NCBI GenBank assembly: GCA_964508185.1
Contig: CAZDSS010000042.1
Span: 1 to 21,558 of the forward strand
DNA from: CAZDSS01 sp964508185
Lineage (GTDB): Bacteria > Pseudomonadota > Alphaproteobacteria > Sphingomonadales > Govanellaceae
Reading direction: 5' to 3'
Length of the DNA: 21,558 nt
In this document: positions 13,955 through 19,465 of the stretch, in pieces
Numbering within the stretch: the first letter of the stretch is position 1
Layout: every line of letters starts with the position of its first letter
Notes under the pieces: generated by a model
Seen by the model: only the letters and a program-made list of their open reading frames with translations
What the model was told of the DNA's origin: nothing
The model's database searches: none
Made by a program: the position numbers and the translations under genes

Positions 13955-14214
13955 CTTGTCTTCTGCTCCCATACGCTGCCCGGCCAGACCGGATCCATGG
14001 CCAGATGAAGATAGCAACGGGCATCACGCAGAGTTTTTCGATTGCTTGGCCGGGGGGCGCATTTTGTTTCGCCTGCGGCGGGCAGGCACCGGAATATTTT
14101 GCGACCTGGATTTGTCGCCGCTTCGGCGGGCGCGGGGCTTTTCCTGAGACGAGCTTTGTACTACCGTAGGCCGAGATCAGGGGACGTCAATTCGGCAGGG
14201 GAGAGAATGATCCG
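13955..14214. promoter_or_regulatory. Divergent promoter/operator region between hyuA and the Lrp/AsnC gene
   Basis: This 260-base gap separates the hyuAB operon (-) from the regulator gene (+). It contains several short T-rich patches (near 14034, 14062, 14097 and 14111) in otherwise GC-rich DNA, the type of bendable sequence that Lrp/AsnC octamers wrap. I could not define a unique operator. A short CCGC-TTCG-GCGG hairpin lies near 14117-14128. Binding and autoregulation by the adjacent regulator are expected from the family, not shown by the sequence. Confidence 0.5.
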
Positions 14215-14730
14215 GTGAAGCGCCCCGTAAAGCTCGACCGCATCAACCGCAAGATCCTGACGATCCTTCAGCAGAACGCGCGGATCAGCAATATTGAACT
14301 GGCGGACCGCGTGGGGCTCTCGCCCAGCGCCTGCCTGCAGCGCACCAAGGCGCTGGAGGAAGCGGGCTACATCCTGCAATACGTCATGGCGGTGGATCTC
14401 GACAAGATCTGCAACAACGTCATGGTCTATGTGGAATTCACGCTGGAGAAGCACCGCCTGCAGGATCTCGAACGCTTCGAGCGGGCGATGCGCGCGATCC
14501 CCGAAATCGTCGACTGCCTCAGGGTCAGCGGGCGGTTCGACTACATCTCCTTCGTGGTCTGCAACTCGATCGCCGACTTCAACAAGCTCTGCGACGATCT
14601 GTTGAGCCGGGATCTCGCCATATCCAGCATCCGCAGCAATGTGGTGCTGGACAAGCCCAAATGGTTCGGCGGGTATCCTCTCGAACATCTCGAGTGGAAG
14701 GACGGCGGCGATGGCGCGCGCAACCGCTGA
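14215..14730 (+). CDS. Lrp/AsnC family transcriptional regulator
   Basis: This 171-residue DNA-binding protein has the standard Lrp layout: an N-terminal winged helix-turn-helix (KLDRINRKILTILQQNARISNIELADRVGLSPSAC, residues 6-40, with the recognition helix around SPSACLQRTKALEEAGYI) and a C-terminal ligand-sensing RAM domain (about 65-150) with the typical 'GRFDYISFVV' strand. The start is GTG at 14215, preceded by AGGGGAGAGA (14197-14206); no in-frame ATG exists upstream. A tiny ATG-ATC-CGG-TGA frame (14207-14218) overlaps the start codon. The gene is divergent from hyuA, so it most likely controls hyuAB and itself in response to an amino acid or ring-cleavage product. The C-terminus (WKDGGDGARNR) overlaps the lipoprotein gene by 20 bases. 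Confidence 0.93.
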   Translation: MKRPVKLDRINRKILTILQQNARISNIELADRVGLSPSACLQRTKALEEAGYILQYVMAVDLDKICNNVMVYVEFTLEKHRLQDLERFERAMRAIPEIVDCLRVSGRFDYISFVVCNSIADFNKLCDDLLSRDLAISSIRSNVVLDKPKWFGGYPLEHLEWKDGGDGARNR

Positions 14731-15262
14731 GGGCCGCGGCATCGCCGCGCTTTTCTGCATCGGCCTTCTTGGCGCCTGCGCGTCCGATGCGGCGCGGATC
14801 GCGCCGCAGCTTGCGGTCGATGCGGCGGATCTTGGCGGCGGCAGGGCGGTCTATCTCCAAGTGCGGGACGACCGCCGGGACCGGCCGGCGCCGGGCGCGC
14901 CGCTCTTCAGCCTCGGCCCCGTGATCCGGCAACAACTGACAGCGGCGTACGAGGCGCAGGATTTCCGGGTGTTGCGGCGCGTGACGGGGGATCCCTGTGA
15001 GCTCACCGTCGATATCCTCGCCCTCGACCATGGGGCGGGGGAGGCGCGGGCGGCGCTTCGCGCCGTCGCCCGCAAGGGGCGCGAAAGTTACGGCAGGGAC
15101 TATGCGGCCACGGCGACCGCCGGGAACGCCGCAGCAGGTCTCGAGGCGGCGCTCGTTTCCGCCATGGCAGATCTCGCCCGCGATCCGGCGCTCCTCCAGT
15201 TCCTCGGCGCTGTCTGCAATCCCTTGCCCGAACGCGCGGTGGAGCAGGCGGCGCGGGACTAG
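14711..15262 (+). CDS. YajG-like small lipoprotein
   Basis: This is a 183-residue predicted lipoprotein. The N-terminus MARATAEGRGIAALFCIGLLGACAS has a short basic region, a hydrophobic stretch and a lipobox (LGAC) with the acylated Cys near residue 23. The mature part resembles the YajG family in pattern: VYLQVRDDRRDRP, then LGPVIRQQLTAAYEAQDF, a strand CELTVDILALDH, a YGRDYAATATAG segment and LVSAMADLARDPALLQFL. The similarity is judged by eye. The start ATG at 14711 lies within the end of the Lrp/AsnC gene (20-base overlap in another frame), suggesting translational coupling. It ends in a CTAG shared with the convergent acyl-CoA dehydrogenase stop. Outer-membrane anchoring is possible because Ala-Ser follows the Cys. 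Function is unknown in the family. Confidence 0.78.
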   Translation: MARATAEGRGIAALFCIGLLGACASDAARIAPQLAVDAADLGGGRAVYLQVRDDRRDRPAPGAPLFSLGPVIRQQLTAAYEAQDFRVLRRVTGDPCELTVDILALDHGAGEARAALRAVARKGRESYGRDYAATATAGNAAAGLEAALVSAMADLARDPALLQFLGAVCNPLPERAVEQAARD

Positions 15263-16395
15263 GCGGCGTCCGAAAGCTCCCGGAAGCGGCGATTGTGCCA
15301 GTGGACGTCGCCGAACAGCGACTGGATCATCAGAAGCCGCTTGTGGTAGTGGCCCACATTCAGTTCCTCGGTCATGCCGATGCCGCCGTGGAACTGGATC
15401 GCCTCATGGCCCACATGGCGCGACAGGCGGCCGATGAGGCCCATGGCCGCGCTGACGTTGCGGAGCCATTCCCGGCGCTCCCGGTCGGCGGTCAGAACGG
15501 CCAGCAGCATGATGCTGCGCGCCTGCTCGACGGCCATGAACACGTCGGCCATGCGGTGCTGGATCACCTGGAAGGATCCGAGATGGCGGCCGAACTGCTT
15601 GCGGGTGCGGAGATATTCAAGCGTCACGTCCTGCAGCGCCGCCATGATGCCGACCGCTTCGGCGGCAAGCGCCGTATTGGCCTCGGCCAGAACCGTCTCG
15701 ATGATTCCGAATCCTGCGTCCGCCTCCCCGATCAGGGCGTCGGGGGAGACCGCCACCTCGCGGAAGCGGATGTCGGCCGCATGCCGCCCGTCCACCGTGC
15801 GGTAGCGGCGCATCTCGATCCCGGGCGCGTCCGCGGGCACAAGGAACAGGCTGATGCCGTGCTGATCCCCCGGCGCGCCGCCGGTCCGGGCCGAGACCAC
15901 GAGGCTGTGGGCGAAGGGCGCATCCACCACCACGATCTTCTCGCCGGACAGACGCCAGCCGCCGCCGTCGGGGGCGGCGGTCAACCGGATCCCGCGCGGG
16001 TCATGGCGCATGGTGCGTTCCTGGTGGGCGAAGGCCAGGCGATGTTCGCCCGCGATCACGTCCGGGATGACGCGGGCGCGAAGATCGTCGCCCGCCCGGC
16101 GGATGAACCCGCCGCCGAGGGCGACGGTCGTGAAGAAGGGCTCCAGGACGAGGCCGCGGCCCATGGCCTCCATCATGATCATCATTTCGGGCAGGCCGAA
16201 GTTGAGGCCGCCGTCCTCCTCGGCGAAGGGGATCGCGAGCCAGCCCTGCTCGGCGAACAGCGCCCAGTTTTCGTCGCTCCAGCCCTGGGGGCTTTCGGCG
16301 AGCTTCATGCGCCGGGTGAATTCGTAACGATCGGCGATGAAACGCTCGACGCTGTTCCTGAGCAGCGTCTGTTCTTCGGACAGGGAGAAATCCAT
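15259..16395 (-). CDS. Acyl-CoA dehydrogenase family protein (HGGIGMT type)
   Basis: This 378-residue flavoprotein of the acyl-CoA dehydrogenase superfamily has the N-terminal helical domain (MDFSLSEEQTLLRNSVERFI), the beta-domain (WRLSGEKIVVVDAPFAHSLVV), the YLRTRKQFGRHLGSFQVIQHRMAD block (261-284) and FHGGIGMTEELNVGHYHKRL (345-364). It ends with FGDVHWHNRRFRE and has no YEGT segment, so the usual catalytic Glu is not where it is in medium-chain enzymes; this is common in the group that includes FadE6/CaiA-like and small-subunit enzymes of aromatic or steroid side-chain degradation. The start ATG at 16395 has only a weak ribosome binding site. It follows two SDR genes on the same strand after a 110-base gap, so co-transcription is likely but not certain. 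Its substrate is not evident. Confidence 0.93.
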   Translation of the reverse strand: MDFSLSEEQTLLRNSVERFIADRYEFTRRMKLAESPQGWSDENWALFAEQGWLAIPFAEEDGGLNFGLPEMMIMMEAMGRGLVLEPFFTTVALGGGFIRRAGDDLRARVIPDVIAGEHRLAFAHQERTMRHDPRGIRLTAAPDGGGWRLSGEKIVVVDAPFAHSLVVSARTGGAPGDQHGISLFLVPADAPGIEMRRYRTVDGRHAADIRFREVAVSPDALIGEADAGFGIIETVLAEANTALAAEAVGIMAALQDVTLEYLRTRKQFGRHLGSFQVIQHRMADVFMAVEQARSIMLLAVLTADRERREWLRNVSAAMGLIGRLSRHVGHEAIQFHGGIGMTEELNVGHYHKRLLMIQSLFGDVHWHNRRFRELSDAA

Positions 16396-16446
16396 GGGGT
16401 TACGTCGTCCGCCAAAATGAAACCGGGCTCAATGCCGCCAGTGTGG

Positions 16447-16469
16447 ATCGCGGGGGCACGTCCCGCAAT
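16447..16469 (-). repeat. Inverted repeat between the SDR and acyl-CoA dehydrogenase genes
   Basis: On the minus strand ATTGCGGG (16469-16462) pairs with CCCGCGAT (16454-16447), giving an 8-bp stem with one G-U pair and a 7-base loop. It lies in the 110-base gap inside the minus-strand gene run. No U-run follows, so it may be an mRNA processing or partial-attenuation element rather than a terminator. Confidence 0.35.
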
Positions 16470-16505
16470 CGCCCGCAGTGATAGTTTTCGCAGGTGCCGC
16501 CGGCC

Positions 16506-17273
16506 TCAGTCCGCCCCGCGCCCGCCGTCGATCACCAGGCTCGCGCCCGTCACGTAGCGCGCGGCGTCGGACGCGAGATAGACGACGCCGTTCGCGATAT
16601 CGACCGGGGTGCCGAGGCGCTTCAGGGGCGTATCCTCGATCATGTAGTTCTTGATGTCCTCCACCTCGCCGAACTCATGGACCAGCATCTCGGTCCAGAT
16701 GACGCCGGGATGGATGACATTGACCCTGACATGGGGCCGGCTGGCCGCCCCGTCCGCCGCCGCCGCGCGGGTGAAATGGGTGACCGCCCCCTTGGCGGCG
16801 CAATAGGCGGTGGCGTTCTCGAACCCGACGAGGCCCATGAGCGACGACATGTTGACGATGGAGCCCCCTTCCGGGTTCCGCCTCATCGCCTGCATGGCGA
16901 GCTTGGTGCCGAGGAAGGTGCCGTCCACATTGGTCTTCCACATGAAGTCCCAGTCGGATTCCGTGGTCTCGCCGATGGGCTTGACCATGAAGGTCCCCGC
17001 ATTGTTGACGAGCACGTCGAGCCGGCCGAACCGGTCGATGGTTTCGGAGATCACCGCGTTCCAGCTCTCTTCCGAGGTGACGTCGTGGCGGAGGAACAGG
17101 CCCTTGCTCCCCGCCTCGGTGATGAGGGATTCCGTCTTCCGGCCCTGCTCCTCGTTGCGTCCGGTGGCGATGACGATGGCGCCTTCCTCGGCGCAGCGCA
17201 CGGCGGTCGCCCGCCCGATGCCGGAGGTCGCGCCGGTGACGATGGTGACCTTGTTCGCAAGCCGCTTGCTCAT
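16506..17273 (-). CDS. SDR family NAD(P)-dependent oxidoreductase
   Basis: This is a 255-residue classical short-chain dehydrogenase/reductase. It has the cofactor motif TGATSGIG (13-20), an Arg after the second strand (ATGRNEEQ, R39) that favours NADP(H), NNAG (90-93), catalytic Ser144 in VNMSSLMG, Tyr157 and Lys161 in YCAAK, and the C-terminal TGASLVIDGGRGAD. Start ATG 17273 (MSKRLANKV) is preferred because GAGGGGG lies about 9 bases upstream; an ATG at 17282 would be directly against that site. Only a few bases separate it from the upstream SDR gene, so the two are co-transcribed. The pair may interconvert a hydroxy- and keto-compound next to the acyl-CoA dehydrogenase. Substrate unknown. 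Confidence 0.93.
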   Translation of the reverse strand: MSKRLANKVTIVTGATSGIGRATAVRCAEEGAIVIATGRNEEQGRKTESLITEAGSKGLFLRHDVTSEESWNAVISETIDRFGRLDVLVNNAGTFMVKPIGETTESDWDFMWKTNVDGTFLGTKLAMQAMRRNPEGGSIVNMSSLMGLVGFENATAYCAAKGAVTHFTRAAAADGAASRPHVRVNVIHPGVIWTEMLVHEFGEVEDIKNYMIEDTPLKRLGTPVDIANGVVYLASDAARYVTGASLVIDGGRGAD

Positions 17274-17287
17274 GTCGCTCATCCCCC

Positions 17288-18061
17288 TCAGATCGCCGTC
17301 CAGCCGCCGTCCACGTTCAGCTCGGCGCCGGTCATGAATTCCGCCTCGTCCGACGCGAGATGGAGGACCGCTTCCGCCACGTCCTCGGGCGACCCGGCGC
17401 GCCCCAGCAATATGGGCGCGTAGAGGGGATCGCCTTCATGATCCCAGACCTCCGTGCCGAACATCTCTTCCGTCATGGGCGTGCGGATGAGGCCGGGATG
17501 GACGGTGTTCACCCGGATGAATTCCCGCGCGATGCCGATTTCGAGAGCGAGCGCCTTGGACATGAGCCGGACGGCCCCCTTGGACGCGCTGTAGGCGGTG
17601 GCGTCGGCCCCGCCCACCTGGCCGAGGACCGAAGACATGTTGATGATCGACCCCGTGCCGCCGCTCTTCCGCATGGCGGCGACGCCGTATTTGCAGCCGA
17701 GGAACGTGCCCCAGGCATTGACTCGGTTGATGTGCTGGAATTCCTCGAGGCTGAGGTCGCTGATGGATTTGAGCAGCGCGATCCCCGCATTGTTGACGAG
17801 GATGTCGAGCCGGCCGTGGCTCGCCATGACGTCGTCCACCAGCGTCCGCCATGCATTCTCCCGGGTCACGTCCAGTTCGCGGAATTCGGCCTGCCCGCCG
17901 CGCTCCCGGATGGCGGCCGCCGCCGCCTCGCCCTCTTTCCGGTCGATATCGGTGAGAACGACGACCGCGCCTTCCCGCGCCAGGCATTCCGAGATCGCCC
18001 GGCCCAGGCCCTTGGCCGCGCCGGTGACGATGGCGATCTTCCCCTTCACCCGGTCTCCCAT
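17288..18061 (-). CDS. SDR family NAD-dependent oxidoreductase
   Basis: This 257-residue classical SDR has TGAAKGLG (13-20), an Asp at the end of the second strand (LTDIDR, D38) that favours NAD(H), NNAG (90-93), Ser144 in NMSSVLG, Tyr157 and Lys161 in YSASK, and the C-terminal TGAELNVDGGWTAI. The motif positions match those of the downstream SDR exactly, so the two are likely related paralogues with different cofactor preferences. The start ATG at 18061 has GGAG 6 bases upstream. It is the first gene of the minus-strand run and faces a divergent reductase gene across a 187-base gap. Members with this pattern include 3-oxoacyl-ACP reductase-like and 3-alpha/20-beta hydroxysteroid dehydrogenase-like enzymes. 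The substrate is not evident. Confidence 0.93.
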   Translation of the reverse strand: MGDRVKGKIAIVTGAAKGLGRAISECLAREGAVVVLTDIDRKEGEAAAAAIRERGGQAEFRELDVTRENAWRTLVDDVMASHGRLDILVNNAGIALLKSISDLSLEEFQHINRVNAWGTFLGCKYGVAAMRKSGGTGSIINMSSVLGQVGGADATAYSASKGAVRLMSKALALEIGIAREFIRVNTVHPGLIRTPMTEEMFGTEVWDHEGDPLYAPILLGRAGSPEDVAEAVLHLASDEAEFMTGAELNVDGGWTAI

Positions 18062-18248
18062 GTTCTGCTCCGCTCTGTTGCTCTTGCCAGAAGCCCGTCG
18101 GCTGCCATTATCCTTCTAAATCTAACAACGGCGTCTGCCTGTCGCCTAGCGCAATTGATAGAAACCCCGCGCGCCCGCTTGCGGGCGGCGGCGGCGGCGC
18201 ATCATCCTGAACATTGTTCCGCCAGATGCTGAAGCGAGGGTGCGAAAG
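18062..18248. promoter_or_regulatory. Divergent promoter region with a 16-base near-palindrome
   Basis: This gap lies between the SDR gene (-) and the medium-chain reductase gene (+). It contains CGCCCGC-TT-GCGGGCG (18172-18187), a two-half dyad that could be an operator, and an AT-richer stretch (about 18108-18130) that could hold the minus-strand promoter. No confident -35/-10 pair was found. The GAGGG ribosome binding site of the reductase lies at 18236-18240. Confidence 0.4.
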
Positions 18249-19259
18249 ATGACGCAAGAAACGAACCGGCAATGGCTGCTGGCCGCCCGCCCGGTGGGCA
18301 TGGTCAAGGAATCGGATTTCGAGTTCCGCGAGCGCGAAATTCCCGCGGTTGGCGAGGGCGAGATCCTCGTCCGCTCGGAATTCGCAGGCATCGAGCCCGC
18401 CATGCGCGGCTGGATGGAGGACCGCGCGAGCTATGTGGAGCCCGTGGCCCTCGGCGCGGTCATGCGCAGCTTCAATGTGGGCCATGTGGTGGAATCCCGG
18501 GATCCCGCCTTTCAGCCGGGCGACGCCGTCTGGGGCAGCTTCGGCTGGCAGGACTATGCCGCGGGCAAGCCCCGGGATCTGGTCGCTCGAAAGATCCGGC
18601 GGCCCGACCTTCTGACCCATTATCTCGGCGTGCTCGGCATCCCGGGGCTCACCGCCTATTTCGGCCTCTTCGACATCGGTGAATGCAAGGGCGGCGAGAC
18701 GGTGGTGGTATCGGGCGCCGCCGGCGCCGTGGGCTCCACCGCCGGGCAGCTCGCCAGGATCAAGGGCTGCCGCGTCATCGGGATCGCCGGCGGCCCCGAG
18801 AAATGCCGCTGGGTCACCGAGGATCTCGGGTTCGATGCCTGCATCGACTACAAATCGGAAAAGGTCGGGCGGCGTCTTTCCGAACTCTGCCCCGACGGCA
18901 TCGACATCTTCGTGGACAATGTGGGGGGCGACGCTCTCGATGCAGCGCTCGCCCGCATCCGGCGCAAGGGGCGCGTCGTCCTCGTCGGCGGCATCTCCCG
19001 CTACAACGAGACCAGGCCCTCGCCCGGTCCTTCCAACTACATGGCGCTGGTGATCCGCAGCGCCCGCATGGAAGGCTTCATCCTGTTCGACTTCTGGCAG
19101 CGCTTCGACGAGGCGGAAGCGGCCATGCTGCCCTGGATCGACAGCGGGCAGCTGAAATACCGCGAGACCGTCACCGAGGGCTTCGACAAGCTCCCCCGCG
19201 CCCTCATCGGCATCTTCGCCGGCGAGAATATCGGCAAGCAAATGGTGCGTCTCTCCTGA
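18249..19259 (+). CDS. Zinc-free medium-chain NADP-dependent oxidoreductase (CurA/PTGR-like)
   Basis: This 336-residue enzyme belongs to the leukotriene B4 dehydrogenase/prostaglandin reductase branch of the medium-chain dehydrogenases, which reduce the double bond of enones with NADPH. Evidence is the N-terminal NRQWLLAARPVG start, the nucleotide site VVSGAAGAVGS (153-163), AGGPEKCRW (180-188, with the NADPH-contacting Lys185), the DYKSE strand, DIFVDNVGGDALDAAL and GGISRYNE with the family Tyr (252). No zinc-ligand Cys/His motif is present. The ATG at 18249 is chosen because GAGGG lies 8 bases upstream; a GTG at 18240 would sit inside that site. It is followed by a terminator, so it is probably monocistronic. 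It may share a pathway with the divergent SDR and acyl-CoA dehydrogenase genes. Confidence 0.93.
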   Translation: MTQETNRQWLLAARPVGMVKESDFEFREREIPAVGEGEILVRSEFAGIEPAMRGWMEDRASYVEPVALGAVMRSFNVGHVVESRDPAFQPGDAVWGSFGWQDYAAGKPRDLVARKIRRPDLLTHYLGVLGIPGLTAYFGLFDIGECKGGETVVVSGAAGAVGSTAGQLARIKGCRVIGIAGGPEKCRWVTEDLGFDACIDYKSEKVGRRLSELCPDGIDIFVDNVGGDALDAALARIRRKGRVVLVGGISRYNETRPSPGPSNYMALVIRSARMEGFILFDFWQRFDEAEAAMLPWIDSGQLKYRETVTEGFDKLPRALIGIFAGENIGKQMVRLS

Positions 19260-19267
19260 ACCTCTCG

Positions 19268-19305
19268 GCCGCTCCGGCGTTGAAGCCAGGCCGGGGCGGC
19301 GTTTT
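19268..19305 (+). terminator. Intrinsic terminator of the reductase gene
   Basis: GCCGCTCCGGC (19268-19278) pairs with GCCGGGGCGGC (19290-19300), an 11-bp stem with one G-U pair and an 11-base loop. It is followed by G and TTTT (19302-19305). It starts 8 bases after the stop codon. Confidence 0.75.
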
Positions 19306-19395
19306 CTCCCCTGCCTTTACCTGATCTTCACGGATCCCGCGTCATCCTCGTCCTACGGGCGATGGCGCGCAATGGTTTACATTGCCGCTCCCAAA

Positions 19396-19427
19396 TTAAC
19401 CTTTATTAAGGATTTGCCGCCTATAGT
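19396..19427 (+). promoter_or_regulatory. CtrA-like TTAA-N6-TTAA element and possible -10 box upstream of the protease gene
   Basis: TTAA at 19396-19399 and TTAA at 19406-19409 are separated by six bases, and TATAGT at 19422-19427 could be a -10 box. The first half reads TTAACC, like the alphaproteobacterial CtrA half-site, but the consensus spacing is seven bases, so this is one short. The region is the only clearly AT-rich patch in the 206-base gap. It is the likely promoter of the secreted protease gene; the regulator assignment is tentative. Confidence 0.35.
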
Positions 19428-19465
19428 CCGGTAACGAACCTGGGCGGACCACAGGGTGACGCGGC

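Noticed and set aside
11951..14008. 685-codon plus-strand open frame opposite hyuA
   Set aside because: Its translation is rich in His, Arg, Gly and Asp with no recognisable domain, and it mirrors the well-supported hyuA gene. Long antisense frames are expected in GC-rich DNA.
16447..16469. Terminator between the SDR pair and the acyl-CoA dehydrogenase gene
   Set aside because: The hairpin has no following U-run on the minus strand, so it is listed only as an inverted repeat.
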